Shown: positions 43,053-52,691 of the stretch, piece by piece
Position numbering within the stretch: the stretch's first letter is position 1
Layout: every line of letters starts with the position of its first letter
Source: Scytonema sp. RU_4_4
GTDB lineage: Bacteria > Cyanobacteriota > Cyanobacteriia > Cyanobacteriales > Nostocaceae
Reading direction: 5' to 3'
DNA: 64,000 nt
Assembly: GCA_012031965.1 (NCBI GenBank)
Contig: JAAUSC010000001.1
Coordinates: forward strand, 1 to 64,000
The notes under the pieces: generated by a model
The model's database searches: none
Told to the model about the DNA's origin: nothing
What the model saw: only the letters and a program-made list of their open reading frames with translations
Program-made: the position numbers and the translations under genes

Positions 43053-43658
43053 TCATCTATCAAAACCTTCCGGAACACTCACTGATGACAAACCGGCGAT
43101 CGCCCGTAAATTTTGACTACGAATCAACTCAGTAAAGTCTAATCCAGAACGCCCTTCAATTTTTGCCACCGCCTCAATAGCAGATAACAGATGCTGTGCG
43201 GCTTCAGCTTCTGAGTAACCCCGTCGTTGTGCGACACGAATAGCGGCTTCATCAGCGTTTAACTCTGTTTGCTGGGATCGGTTAGTCCGCCAAATACGAA
43301 GCATAGCCAGTGTAGTTAATCCACCAGCTACAGCCATACCCACTGCATCTGCTTGAGTTGATTCTACAAAAGCGCCCACTAGACCTGCGATCGCCACTCC
43401 TTGATAAATGTCAGGTTTAAACCACTTGACTCCCATCAACCAACTAACATTCCGCAGGAGTAACAAATCGCGTTGTGGTTTCGTCAGGCGACGCCATAAA
43501 TCAAAATTAATATAAATTGGTCGTTCCCTATTCCAAGGCAATGGAAAGGAAGCGTCAATGACTTTTGCCTGTTCCGGCTTGAGAACGATTTTTGTCATCA
43601 TTCTACCAGAAGCAGGCATCACATCTAGCAAACGGCGAATTTCAACGTTTGATTCCAT
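43053..43658 (-). CDS. Cyanobacterial membrane protein, DUF3318 family
   Basis: 201 residues: a conserved N-terminal half (VEIRRLLDVMPASGRMMTKI, SFPLPWNRERPIYINFDLW, QRDLLLLRNVSWLMGVKW), a central hydrophobic pair (YQGVAIAGLVGAFVEST and AVGMAVAGGLTTLAML), and a C-terminal helical region beginning LNADEAAIRVAQRRGYSEAEAAQ. The family is specific to cyanobacteria and its function is unknown. The HExxH-like zinc motif of peptidases is absent, although LNADEAA resembles the third-ligand segment of M48 enzymes, which may hint at a distant relation. Confidence 0.82.
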   Translation of the reverse strand: MESNVEIRRLLDVMPASGRMMTKIVLKPEQAKVIDASFPLPWNRERPIYINFDLWRRLTKPQRDLLLLRNVSWLMGVKWFKPDIYQGVAIAGLVGAFVESTQADAVGMAVAGGLTTLAMLRIWRTNRSQQTELNADEAAIRVAQRRGYSEAEAAQHLLSAIEAVAKIEGRSGLDFTELIRSQNLRAIAGLSSVSVPEGFDR

Positions 43659-43777
43659 GTTAGCGTTCAGCTTTCAGAAACCTTTTTATATATGCTTATG
43701 CTAAGAATAGCCGGTTTATAGGCTTTTCATGTAGTCATTTATGATTGATACAACTCATGACAAATGACTCATAACTA

Positions 43778-44056
43778 ATGAATATAGATGCTTTTACTCC
43801 AACCCCGCCTGAATGGACAAATACAGCAATTCATGCTTATGAATTTTGCTGTCCTAGCTGTCACTCCAGTAGCTTAGAAGCTGTACAAGTCTGGATAAAT
43901 CGTCGTTCGCCTGTGATGACGGAAAACTATCGTCGGAAATGGCAAGAATTTTACCAATGTCATTGTGGCTGCGTATGGTGGGCTTGGAGTAGCGATCGCC
44001 CTCAAGAGGTGCGTCCTTGGGACGTTCACCCTCCAACAAATCTCGATGATCAATAG
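43778..44056 (+). CDS. Small conserved zinc-ribbon-like protein
   Basis: 92 residues with two Cys pairs, FCCPSCHSSSL and CHCGCVWW, separated by about 40 residues: a zinc-ribbon arrangement, with a Trp-rich C-terminal part (WWAWSSDRPQEVRPWDVHPP). I know similar short proteins in other Nostocales but no assigned function. The start (ATG 43778) follows an AT-rich heptamer-like stretch. It is followed 95 bases later by a bidirectional hairpin. Confidence 0.7.
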   Translation: MNIDAFTPTPPEWTNTAIHAYEFCCPSCHSSSLEAVQVWINRRSPVMTENYRRKWQEFYQCHCGCVWWAWSSDRPQEVRPWDVHPPTNLDDQ

Positions 44057-44150
44057 ACTTTCCATAAACTATCTGCGTCTATCCGCGTGAAGGGTGCGGT
44101 TCCAAATACCCTCACAGATTTTTACAAAAAATCTCATAGTCATAAGAAAA

Positions 44151-44172
44151 AAAGCCTGCTTACGCAGGCTTT
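44151..44172 (-). terminator. Rho-independent terminator of the porin gene
   Basis: Arms aaagcctgc (44151-44159) and gcaggcttt (44164-44172) with a 4-base loop. On the minus strand it is followed by a seven-T run, and it lies 50 bases after the porin stop. It may also end the plus-strand gene at 43778-44056. Confidence 0.88.
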
Positions 44173-44221
44173 GTTCACATAACCTTACCTTAAAAAGGTA
44201 AGCCTTGCTGTAAAAGTCATC

Positions 44222-45865
44222 TTAGAAAGTGAAAGTAGTACGCAGTGTACCTACGTAAACAGTGTCGTTCCTGTCATTGTGTTCTGGGTTAAAGATAACC
44301 AACACACCAGGGGTGACAGAAATGTTGTCAGTCAGTTGTAGTCTGTACAATGCCTCTAGGTGATATGACGTATCCCTATCTTGACGACGAACGTCATCTG
44401 ATACGAATTCGTTACCAGTCGCCTTAGGTGGTTGACCAAAGACAAAACCAAGTACGTTACCTTGTCTGCCAAAGTCCTTGAAAGACACAGTAGCAGCCCA
44501 GTACTCGAAGTATGCATTATCACCATCTGCTGCACCGCCCTTAGCTTCTGCCTCAGTGTAACCATACCAACCACCAAGCGTAATCTTGGGACCAAGTCTC
44601 AGACTGGCTTGTACGCCGTAGTTGTCAGCACTCAGAGCAGTACCGTCAAATGGGTCATTTGCATAGGTACTACCAGTAGAGTCAAAGAGGTTAATACTTG
44701 CACTAGAAACATTTCCTATATTTTGATAGGTGCGAGCATAGGTCAAACCAACGTTGAACGCTTGATTGGGCTGGAAGGATATCTGACCGAGAGCTGCATA
44801 GCTACCATCGAAAAGACCCGAACCATCGTTAGGATTATTAGCTCTGTTAGCTAGGTAAGCAGCAGATACAGTGATAGGTCCTTTAGGATTGAGGGTCAGT
44901 GTCGCACCAGTACCATTATTACCTTGGCGATAAATGGGGCTAAAACGACCGTAGCGGGAAATAGCACCTCTACCAGAACTCTCCAGGTCTGGGTTGAAAG
45001 TGTTGATGTTTTCGTATAACTCACCACCAAATGCATCAATCTTAATGCGCGCTGCGCTGCCTAGGTTGAAAGCATAGTTGAGTTTGTCAATCTCGATGTC
45101 GTTGTTGTTATTTCCGTCAAAACTCAGACGGGTCATGTTAGTACCCGTTACACCCGTACCGTATGGGGTGGTATTCCGCGCCTGCAAACGAGTTTGTAGC
45201 AGGTCTGAGCCAAAGAAGCTCGTGTTCAATTTCAAACGAACTCGGTCAGAGAAAATAGTATTAGATTGCAATTCGTCAGGCGTTGTCCCGTCACCAGAAG
45301 CTACAGCCTGATCATCGCTACCAAAAACGTTAGATACGTTGAAAATCGCTTCCCCAACCAGTTTGGTGGTGGTAGAGAATTGATTTGCTTCCAACTCAGC
45401 AGTACGAGCTTCTAGAGCATCAACACGACCGCGCAGGGTAGCTAATTCAGCAGAGAACTCTTCTTGTAAGCGCTGTAAGGTAGCTAGGTCTTCTTTCCTC
45501 ACCAAGTCAGCGGTAGCTGTTGCAATCAGTTCATTTACCCGATCCAAACAAGCATTCAAACCAGCCGCGAACTCATAACGGGTCAAAGCACGGTTACCAC
45601 GATAGGTCCCATTGGGATAACCAGCAATACAACCGTAGCGCTCTACGAGAGACTGCAATGCTTGGAATGCCCAATCTGTTGGCTGTACGTCAGAAAACTG
45701 GGAAACAGATGTAACTTGACCAATGCTGTCAGATTGTGCTGTTAACTGAGAGACGGAAGTCACTTGTTCGTTGACTTCTCCAGCTATAGCACTATTTGCT
45801 GCGAAAAGTGTTGCGGCAACAACAACCGGGCTTAACTTTAGAAAGTTTTTAGATAGTTTCTTCAT
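44222..45865 (-). CDS. SLH-domain porin (OprB-like, iron-uptake-porin type)
   Basis: 547 residues from ATG 45863-45865 (MKKLSKNFLKLSPVVVAATL), with a signal peptide ending near SAIAGEV. An S-layer-homology domain (VQPTDWAFQALQSLVERYGC, YRGNRALTRYEFAAGL) anchors the protein to peptidoglycan. A coiled-coil (RLQEEFSAELATLRGRVDAL) and a C-terminal beta-barrel ending in TLRTTFTF (terminal Phe, signal for the outer-membrane assembly machinery) follow. This is the major cyanobacterial outer-membrane porin family. Substrate specificity is not visible; iron or small solutes are suggested in the literature. A terminator follows. Confidence 0.93.
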   Translation of the reverse strand: MKKLSKNFLKLSPVVVAATLFAANSAIAGEVNEQVTSVSQLTAQSDSIGQVTSVSQFSDVQPTDWAFQALQSLVERYGCIAGYPNGTYRGNRALTRYEFAAGLNACLDRVNELIATATADLVRKEDLATLQRLQEEFSAELATLRGRVDALEARTAELEANQFSTTTKLVGEAIFNVSNVFGSDDQAVASGDGTTPDELQSNTIFSDRVRLKLNTSFFGSDLLQTRLQARNTTPYGTGVTGTNMTRLSFDGNNNNDIEIDKLNYAFNLGSAARIKIDAFGGELYENINTFNPDLESSGRGAISRYGRFSPIYRQGNNGTGATLTLNPKGPITVSAAYLANRANNPNDGSGLFDGSYAALGQISFQPNQAFNVGLTYARTYQNIGNVSSASINLFDSTGSTYANDPFDGTALSADNYGVQASLRLGPKITLGGWYGYTEAEAKGGAADGDNAYFEYWAATVSFKDFGRQGNVLGFVFGQPPKATGNEFVSDDVRRQDRDTSYHLEALYRLQLTDNISVTPGVLVIFNPEHNDRNDTVYVGTLRTTFTF

Positions 45866-46018
45866 GATTTCTGTCTCACTCACACCTACCGACTTAATCA
45901 TGGTACAATTCCCTGAAATACATAATTTTGTTGGGAACTTACTAATGATTTTCTGTCAGAATTGTACCAGATGTTAGTGGTGATTAACACAGGTTAATCA
46001 CCACTCTTTTACCCTTCG

Positions 46019-46085
46019 CGTATGTCCTAGAGCGCTGCGGGCATGCAAAGCGCATGGAGAGGCTACGCCAGCCCCCTGAGCGTGG
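46019..46085. repeat. GC-rich palindromic interspersed repeat
   Basis: A block with gagcgctgcgggcatgcaaagcgc and ggagaggctacgcc-like modules, related to the palindromic repeats found near 9575, 10160, 18109 and 61060. It lies in the spacer between the porin and Crp-type genes. Confidence 0.55.
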
Positions 46086-46131
46086 TAAATCAACCCGCAA
46101 GGCTGAACTCACTGTAGACTACCTGCATTCT

Positions 46132-46725
46132 TTATTCAGATGAACGCAGAATCACGCGACGTTTGTGACGTAGCAGGGTTCCTTCTTCCTCAAACTGCTG
46201 AAGCAGCCGAGTGACAGTCACTCGCGTTGTATTTAACACTTCTGCCATTTCCTGATGAGTGACATTGAGGTCGATGAGCTTTCCTTGCTCCACATCACGA
46301 CCAAATTTTCCACTTAACCAACCAAGAAACTGCCATAAACGCAAGGAAATGGGTTTACGGTGTATAATACTAAGTAACTCTTCTGCCTGTTGAATGTGAG
46401 ACAATAAAGCGTTAACATCCTGACTCCACAAATGAGGTGGGATTGCGCTTACTTCTACACTCGTTAGGCATTCAATCTGGTAAGGTTTGACTTTGGACAA
46501 AGGATAGCCAATCAAATCCCCAGTGCCCCAATAACCCAAAGTGATAAACGTTCCGTCTTCACTCCAGGTTAAAGTGCGAACTGCTCCCCGCTCAATCCGC
46601 CACAGTACGTCATTACGCGCCGGAATGATTTCGCGGCGTGTGAACAGTCGTTGCGGCAGTTGTCCAGTAGACGGAGAATTATGAGACTGGGCAGAATTGT
46701 GAGAACGACTTGTGGAATGCATCAT
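46132..46725 (-). CDS. Crp/Fnr-family transcriptional regulator
   Basis: 197 residues with an N-terminal cyclic-nucleotide-like barrel (LFTRREIIPARNDVLWRIERGAVRTL, GTGDLIGYPLSK) and a C-terminal winged helix whose recognition region is VTHQEMAEVLNTTRVTVTRLL. The barrel lacks the RxS cAMP phosphate-binding motif, so cAMP is unlikely to be the ligand. It also lacks Fnr-type Cys clusters. It is not NtcA by sequence. Targets are unknown. Both neighbours are on the same strand but separated by more than 250 bases. Confidence 0.88.
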   Translation of the reverse strand: MMHSTSRSHNSAQSHNSPSTGQLPQRLFTRREIIPARNDVLWRIERGAVRTLTWSEDGTFITLGYWGTGDLIGYPLSKVKPYQIECLTSVEVSAIPPHLWSQDVNALLSHIQQAEELLSIIHRKPISLRLWQFLGWLSGKFGRDVEQGKLIDLNVTHQEMAEVLNTTRVTVTRLLQQFEEEGTLLRHKRRVILRSSE

Positions 46726-47243
46726 GGGATTTTATAAAGTAAAACTAGTAGAGCGATGGATTGAGAGGTTATTGGAGCCATTCTGAGGATTTAGCGTCAA
46801 ACGTTGCCTCATCGCGAAATTGATTCAGGTTATCATATCCGTGCTCCTTGGTATTAAGCTCAACCAAAAGATAGATTTCAGTACTTGGGAGACTCCGGTA
46901 ACTTAAGACTGCAAGCTGGTTGACTATATAAAAAAAGTGGATGAAAGACTCACGATTCAGATTCTATGATTGCCGTGAGCATTTGATTCGGTATTGCATA
47001 GGATCATTACTTTCGTAAGTTTGTCAGAAGAAGCGGTAAGTACGATTAAATTGAGCTTAAAGTTTGTAGCTTTTATCTGACATAGAATCATTTTGATGTA
47101 TAGTCGATTCTTTGTGTTATTTTTCTTTCTAAAGATTTATGGAGAAATGCTATAAATAGCAGATTCACGTGTATAAATTTGTTTTCTTTAGAAGAAAAAT
47201 AGAAACTTGCGGCAGGGTATCTTAGCCTGTCCTAAATTCTTTG
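46726..47243. other. Intergenic region between phoX and the Crp-type gene
   Basis: 518 bases, AT-rich, no supported gene and no clear repeat. The promoter of the Crp-type gene is expected in the first 150 bases. Tcttagcctgtcctaaattc near 47220 lies just after the phoX stop. Confidence 0.45.
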
Positions 47244-49490
47244 TCAAGTAACTTGGGATTTGAAGATAGCCACAACTGCTGGTTTTGGTGAATCATCAGG
47301 TTTTTTGCTGGGCCAATTAGAACCTATTGGAATCTGACGAGATTGTAAAAATTCTTCACCTGTTGTAGTGGTAACGAGGAATTCTCTAGTCTGTGATGCT
47401 TGCTTTTTACGAATCCCGTTAGCTTCTCCTGGGTGTTGTATAGAAAGAAACATTGTTTTCTGATCTGGAGCAAAGCAAGGTCCTGTGGTTTCGCATTCCA
47501 TTGGTCCGATACCAAACAGAAAAGCTTCACCTGCATTCTCGCCGCTTGTGGGAATGTACCAGAGGGCATTATTACCAAACAAACCGGATAGATTAGCGGG
47601 TTTTCCCTCGTCGTTTGTGCGACTTTTCACAGCTTTATTCATTTTGCTGGTGGACATATCGGTTACCATCCAGATATGACCGTCGTTATCCAGTAGTAAA
47701 TTATCTGGATTTGCAAAACCCAGACCACCAACAGATGGCTCACCACCAGTTGCTACCATTTGCCAGCGGAAGTTATTTGCTGCAAGATTGTTACCATCTT
47801 CGACAAGACGCATCACCCAGCCATACTCATAGGGAGCTTCGTCCATAGGACCTTTGAAAACTCTTATATCTGGACCACCTTCATCATCAGGAGAACCAGA
47901 GGTGAAACTAATATACAAGTCTCCATTAGGAGCAATTTCTGTATCTTCAGGACGAGCTGTGCAAGTTGCACCGGCAGCATTAGCAGCATAGTGAGCGTCT
48001 ATAAGAATAGCACCTTGTTGTTCTTCAGGATTCCCAACGTAAAGATCGCCCAATTGTTTGAATTTTTGCTTGTACTGAGTAATTTGCTCGTCCTTCGTCA
48101 CTTCAAAATCACCACCTTCGACACGCGGTGGTAAAGGCTGAAAACCTTGTCTTCCTTTTTCTTGAGCGTTTGCTGGACCTTTTGGTAAGCGAATGAGGTT
48201 TCCAGCAATCGTGCTAGGAAGGTCTGGATTGATAGGTGTGTCAGCTTTCAAAGGTATCCAACGACCTGTCCCATCAGGGTTGAATTTTGCAACGTAGAGC
48301 ATTCCTTGAGAAAGTAACCGGGAATTCGCTTTATCTTTGGGATCACTCACTTTATCACGGCTGACAAACTTGTAGATGTGTCCACCCCGGCGATCGCACC
48401 CTGAATAGAAAGCCAGTGGTTTCCCTGTTTCTACTCGCACACCCACCGCTTCATGGTGATAGCGTCCCAACCAAGTATGTTTGGTTCCATAGTCGTTAGG
48501 ATTAGCTGGATCGACTTCCACAATCCAACCATATTTATTCCCTGCTAATCCAAAAACGTTACCTTGTCCGAAGAGTTCTTCGTCACCTAAAGCGAATGGT
48601 CGCTTGCTGGGATCAAAGGACGTGCCATCAGCATACACTGGCTCTGGGACTTGTGCCTGAAAGTTTTCTTCAGCGCTAAGGACTGTTCCCCAAGGTGTGG
48701 TTCCGCCAGCACAGTTACCATAAGAACCAATGATGCGATCGCCTAACTTATCGACATATCCAAATCCTTGCTGTTTGCGAAAAACCGCCACCGCAGGTCC
48801 AGTTGCTTTAAGATAGCGCCCATCTTCCAAACCAGAGATACCACTAATACGTCTATCAGTTTTGGAATTGGTACGTTCCCACTTCCCATCAGCTGTTTTG
48901 CGAATGGAAATCACACCCAATCCTTGGTCTAACAGTGCTTCTTTGCTAATTTCTCGTATTTTCGCCTTGATTGGGTTTGAGTCTGGCAAAGAGAAGGCAT
49001 TAATCTCATTTTTGCCTGATTTGTTTTCTTTGAGTGCTGCTTTTACCTCATCGAACGGTAGTGATTTACCAATCACCTGTTCGTAAGTTTGCATCCAAGG
49101 TATGGCACTAATATATTCAAAGTTGATTGAGAGATATCCTTCATTCTCGCTTGTTGGAACGAAAGAAAGATAGTCATTATTATAACCAAAACGAGAATCA
49201 CCGACTTTATCACCCCATGCAGCAATGACTTGGTACTGATATCCTTGTGGCAATACCAAATCATCCAGCACTTCATAAGTATTGTATTGCTCTTTTTGCT
49301 GTTCTGGTTGCAATCGAACTGTTTCTAAGGGAATCGGACCTTTAATTGGTTGAAATGCGAATGCTGCCTTAACTTCTGGATTGGTAGATTGAACTGCGAT
49401 TTTTTTTTCGCATCCTGCCAAAGAATGCAGCGCGACTGCACTTGCACTGCTTCCTAGCAAAAGCAGGAAGTCCCGACGTGTGATACTCAT
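47244..49490 (-). CDS. phoX: PhoX-type alkaline phosphatase, Tat-exported
   Basis: 748 residues of the DUF839/PhoX family, calcium/iron phosphatases that release phosphate from organic esters in the periplasm. The N-terminus ITRRDFLLLLGSS is a twin-arginine signal, and LHSLAGC may be a lipobox. Typical blocks: YQYQVIAAWGD, GGTTPWGTVLSAEENFQ, RYHHEAVGVRVETGK, GCDRRGGHIYKF, ATCTARPEDTEIAPNGDLY and LGFANPDNLLLD. It lies 390 bases after phoU on the same strand, next to the SphS/SphR regulators, so it is a probable member of their regulon. Confidence 0.93.
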   Translation of the reverse strand: MSITRRDFLLLLGSSASAVALHSLAGCEKKIAVQSTNPEVKAAFAFQPIKGPIPLETVRLQPEQQKEQYNTYEVLDDLVLPQGYQYQVIAAWGDKVGDSRFGYNNDYLSFVPTSENEGYLSINFEYISAIPWMQTYEQVIGKSLPFDEVKAALKENKSGKNEINAFSLPDSNPIKAKIREISKEALLDQGLGVISIRKTADGKWERTNSKTDRRISGISGLEDGRYLKATGPAVAVFRKQQGFGYVDKLGDRIIGSYGNCAGGTTPWGTVLSAEENFQAQVPEPVYADGTSFDPSKRPFALGDEELFGQGNVFGLAGNKYGWIVEVDPANPNDYGTKHTWLGRYHHEAVGVRVETGKPLAFYSGCDRRGGHIYKFVSRDKVSDPKDKANSRLLSQGMLYVAKFNPDGTGRWIPLKADTPINPDLPSTIAGNLIRLPKGPANAQEKGRQGFQPLPPRVEGGDFEVTKDEQITQYKQKFKQLGDLYVGNPEEQQGAILIDAHYAANAAGATCTARPEDTEIAPNGDLYISFTSGSPDDEGGPDIRVFKGPMDEAPYEYGWVMRLVEDGNNLAANNFRWQMVATGGEPSVGGLGFANPDNLLLDNDGHIWMVTDMSTSKMNKAVKSRTNDEGKPANLSGLFGNNALWYIPTSGENAGEAFLFGIGPMECETTGPCFAPDQKTMFLSIQHPGEANGIRKKQASQTREFLVTTTTGEEFLQSRQIPIGSNWPSKKPDDSPKPAVVAIFKSQVT

Positions 49491-49880
49491 CTGCTTTATC
49501 GATTACACCTTAGCCATCTGTCAGACAGCACGCGGATTTTACATTATCATTGCCTAATCTAAGCTTGGAAGTTTAAGAATAGGTAAGCTTTTTGTAAAAT
49601 GTTTCCTATTTAACAAAATATTCTGAACCTAGGAATATCAATGATTAATAATTTCTCGTTTCAGTATAAGAATGTACTATATGTATGGGGTGTAGCTTGT
49701 GTTTTTTATTGAAGAGTTATCAATCCTTTTTGAGGAGCAACAAGCTAAATGTTTTTCACAAAATAATCGCTAATACTTAACTGTTTTGCCTACATCTATC
49801 TAAAGTAGTACTTGCACGAGGGGCTTCCGGGGCGAGGAGGTTCGGTGAAAACTTCCTCACCAGAACCTACACCCTAGTCT
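49491..49880. other. phoU-phoX spacer with a hairpin and a possible Pho box
   Basis: 390 bases. At 49835-49867 lies the inverted pair aggttcggtga/tcaccagaacct, a likely terminator after phoU. At 49558-49590 the minus strand has several CTTA-based segments (gcttacct, cttaaact, agcttaga) reminiscent of Pho boxes, but their spacing is irregular. Confidence 0.45.
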
Positions 49881-50567
49881 TTAACCTCGTTGACCAGTCA
49901 CAATATATGCTACACGTTGACCGATGTTGGTCGCATGATCTGCCATGCGTTCCAAACAACGAATCGCCAGTACTAAGAGCAAAATAGGCTCAACGACACC
50001 TTGATCGTATCGTTGATGAGCTAAAGTCTGATAAAGCCGTTCATAGGCATTATCTACAGCATCATCGAGTTGCTTTATACCTCGTCCGTTGACTTCATCT
50101 AAATCTGCTAACGCCACTAAGCTTGTTGCTAACATTGCTTGTGCATGGTGAGACATGACTGCAATCTCTGGTAAAGAAGAATGAGTTGGATAGGGAAAAA
50201 TTTTAATTGCAATTTTAGCCAAATCCTTAGCATAGTCACCAATGCGTTCTAAGTCGCGCACAAGTTGCATAAAAGCACTCAAACAACGTAAATCTTGAGC
50301 TGTAGGAACTTGCAGCGTCATGATTGCCGTACAGTCTAGTTCTATTTGTTTATAGAAGCGATCAATCTTTTTATCTAAAACAGGAAGTTCCTCAGCGGCT
50401 GTCAAGTTGCGAGCAAACAAGGCTTGATGACTCTGACGAAAAGATTGTTCCACCAGAGCACCCATACGCAATACATCCTGCTCTAAGCGCCTAATCTCAC
50501 GAGCCAGCTGGGGTGTTTCAGTATTGGGACTATAAAGGGGGACTTTCACTCTTGTAGTCTCAAACAT
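49881..50567 (-). CDS. phoU: Phosphate signalling protein PhoU
   Basis: 228 residues from ATG 50565-50567 (MFETTRVKVPLYSPN). Two homologous three-helix PhoU repeats carry the metal-binding E/DxxxD patterns: VLRMGALVEQSFRQS, LDKKIDRFYKQIELD, LVRDLERIGDYAKDLAKIA in the first and LDDAVDNAYERLYQ, LERMADHATNIGQRVAY in the second. PhoU restrains the phosphate sensor kinase when phosphate is plentiful. It starts 10 bases after the sphS stop and is clearly part of the sphR-sphS-phoU operon. A longer frame to 50627 overlaps sphS and is not supported. Confidence 0.95.
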   Translation of the reverse strand: MFETTRVKVPLYSPNTETPQLAREIRRLEQDVLRMGALVEQSFRQSHQALFARNLTAAEELPVLDKKIDRFYKQIELDCTAIMTLQVPTAQDLRCLSAFMQLVRDLERIGDYAKDLAKIAIKIFPYPTHSSLPEIAVMSHHAQAMLATSLVALADLDEVNGRGIKQLDDAVDNAYERLYQTLAHQRYDQGVVEPILLLVLAIRCLERMADHATNIGQRVAYIVTGQRG

Positions 50568-50577
50568 GAAGATATTT

Positions 50578-51897
50578 TCAAATATAATCTTGGCTAGCAG
50601 AATTTGCCACGACGCTAGGTAGTTCAACTTGTAACCATGCTCCCCCAGTCTTTGGATGATTCATGGCTTTTACGGAACCGCCATGGGCAAGAATAATTTG
50701 CCGGACAATTGCTAAACCTAAACCACTACCAACAATTATTGCCGTAGTTGAATAACTTTCTAAGGTTGTCACACGAGAGCGTGCTTGATCTCCTCGGTAA
50801 AAGCGCTCGAACACATGGGGTAAATCTGCTTGAGAAAAACCCGTACCGGAGTCAATAATGTTAATTTGTAGGACTGGTTCTGGATTTTTCTGTTCTGAAA
50901 CGATTTTTGCTTCAATGACAATGGTTGTATTTGGTAAACTGTATTTGATACTGTTGTCAAGTAAGTTGAGAAACACCTGGTAAATGCGAGATTCATCGGC
51001 GTTAATCCAAACATTTTCTGGACCAGAGTAGGCAATCTCAATCTGGTGTTGCTGTGCTAGGGGTGCTAAAGTTTCCCATACAGACAGAATGAGCGATCGC
51101 GCTTCTAAAGGCTGACGATGCAGTTGAATGGTAGGGTTTGTTTCTAGTTGAGTCAGTTCTAGCCAACTTTGTACCAAGTGAATCAATCTGTCAACCTCCT
51201 GCAAGAGGCGATTCACCCAGCGATCCAAAGGTGGTTTTACGCGGTCTTGTAATGTTTCGACAACCAGACGTATTGAGGTCAACGGAGTTCTCAGTTCGTG
51301 TGCTAGGTCAGAAAAAGCCCGCTCGCGTGCTTGGCTCATATCCAGCACAGGCTGACGGTTTTCTATAAATACTCCGACTTGTCCCTTCGGCAAGGGTAAA
51401 CTTGTTGCTTGCAACATGAGAGATTTCACCTCCGAAATAGCTGCTACGTTCTCGCAAGAAGGATGAAACACCCACTCTCTGACCTGTGACTTTTGGCGAT
51501 CGCGCGTTTGCCCAATTAACTGGTCAAGTTCATAGGATCTTATTAACTCTAACAACAAGCGTACCTGTCCGGGTTGCCATCTTTGCAGATACAACATTTT
51601 TCGTGCCTGCTCATTACACCAGAGCAGTTGATTTTCTTCGTCAACCTGCAAATACCCCACTGGTGCAAACTCTAGCAGGTCTTCGTATGTTTGGAGCAAC
51701 TGCTGCAATTGTTGCCGTTGCTGCATAATCAATTCAATTTCGTGCCGCAAGCCTGGTATTATTAGCAGCGTCACGTCAGAAGAATGAGCGGTTAACGGTC
51801 GCAACACATGCCCTAAGTAGCGGTTCAGTTGAACCTGTTGCCACACCCAAAAACTTGCACCTACCGCGAAACCCAGTAAAAATCCCAGTATGAGCAT
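50578..51897 (-). CDS. sphS: Phosphate sensor histidine kinase SphS (PhoR type)
   Basis: 439 residues from ATG 51895-51897; a TTG at 51924 could add nine. A hydrophobic N-terminal helix (MLILGFLLGFAVGASFWVW) anchors it. A PAS domain (about 75-190; YEDLLEFAPVGYLQVDEENQ), HisKA with DLAHELRTPLTSIR (His phospho-acceptor) and HATPase_c (NLLDNSIKYS, DSGTGFS, GSGLGLAIV) follow. It should autophosphorylate in phosphate shortage and pass the phosphate to SphR. The gene lies 41 bases after sphR and 10 before phoU, all on the minus strand. Confidence 0.93.
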   Translation of the reverse strand: MLILGFLLGFAVGASFWVWQQVQLNRYLGHVLRPLTAHSSDVTLLIIPGLRHEIELIMQQRQQLQQLLQTYEDLLEFAPVGYLQVDEENQLLWCNEQARKMLYLQRWQPGQVRLLLELIRSYELDQLIGQTRDRQKSQVREWVFHPSCENVAAISEVKSLMLQATSLPLPKGQVGVFIENRQPVLDMSQARERAFSDLAHELRTPLTSIRLVVETLQDRVKPPLDRWVNRLLQEVDRLIHLVQSWLELTQLETNPTIQLHRQPLEARSLILSVWETLAPLAQQHQIEIAYSGPENVWINADESRIYQVFLNLLDNSIKYSLPNTTIVIEAKIVSEQKNPEPVLQINIIDSGTGFSQADLPHVFERFYRGDQARSRVTTLESYSTTAIIVGSGLGLAIVRQIILAHGGSVKAMNHPKTGGAWLQVELPSVVANSASQDYI

Positions 51898-51938
51898 TGC
51901 TAGTTGTTCGTTGTTCTCTGACAACTAAAAACTAACAA

Positions 51939-52691
51939 CTATCCAAATCGATAGCCAAAACCCCGCACAGTCACGATATATTCTGGACGGCTGGGGTCTT
52001 GTTCTAATTTTTCGCGCAGCCAGCGAATATGGACGTCTACAGTTTTACTATCTCCAACAAAATCTGGTCCCCAAACTTGGTCTAGCAATTGTTCCCGCGA
52101 CCACACCCTACGGGCGTAACTCATAAACAGTTCTAAAAGTCGGAATTCTTTTGGTGACAAATTTACCTCTTGAGAGCGAACCAGCACTCGACATTCTTGA
52201 GGATACAAAGTCACTTCTTTATACTGAAGTACTGGTAGCTGAGGCAAACAGCTCAAGCGTTGGCGACGGAGCAAAGCTCGACAACGAGCCACTAATTCCC
52301 GCATACTAAAGGGTTTGGTTAAGTAGTCATCTGCCCCCACTTCTAGCCCCAGAACGCGGTCTGTTTCACTCCCTTTAGCACTTAACATTAAAATTGGTAC
52401 TGGGTTTCCTTGATATCGGATTAAGCGGCAGATGTCTAAGCCATTAATTTGAGGCAGCATCAAATCAAGAATTACCAGATCAAAGGAAAGTTCTCCTGAA
52501 TTGAGTTCATAACTTTTCAGGCATTCTACAGCCAACCGCCCATCAGTGGCAGTTACTACTCCATAACCTTCCTCTTCCAAAGCTAGAACAAGCATTTCCC
52601 GGATCAGCTCTTCATCTTCCACTACCAGAATGCGGCTTCTTTGTCCGATTGCCGCCGTGTGGGGATACTTGGTCGATTCACTGGTATACAT
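51939..52691 (-). CDS. sphR: Phosphate response regulator SphR (PhoB type)
   Basis: 250 residues from ATG 52689-52691: a receiver domain (ILVVEDEELIREM, acceptor Asp in LVILDLMLPQINGLD, Lys in DYLTKPFSM) and an OmpR/PhoB winged helix (EVNLSPKEFRLLELFM, VDVHIRWLREKLEQDPSRPEYIVTVRGFGYRF). It is the first gene of sphR-sphS-phoU. A TTG at 52727 would lengthen it by 12 residues. It is expected to activate phoX and phosphate uptake genes when phosphate is low. Confidence 0.93.
   Translation of the reverse strand: MYTSESTKYPHTAAIGQRSRILVVEDEELIREMLVLALEEEGYGVVTATDGRLAVECLKSYELNSGELSFDLVILDLMLPQINGLDICRLIRYQGNPVPILMLSAKGSETDRVLGLEVGADDYLTKPFSMRELVARCRALLRRQRLSCLPQLPVLQYKEVTLYPQECRVLVRSQEVNLSPKEFRLLELFMSYARRVWSREQLLDQVWGPDFVGDSKTVDVHIRWLREKLEQDPSRPEYIVTVRGFGYRFG

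Noticed and set aside
49558-49590. Pho box before phoX
   Set aside because: CTTA-based segments are present but spaced 10 and 14 bases apart rather than the regular 11, so I do not call it as a feature.
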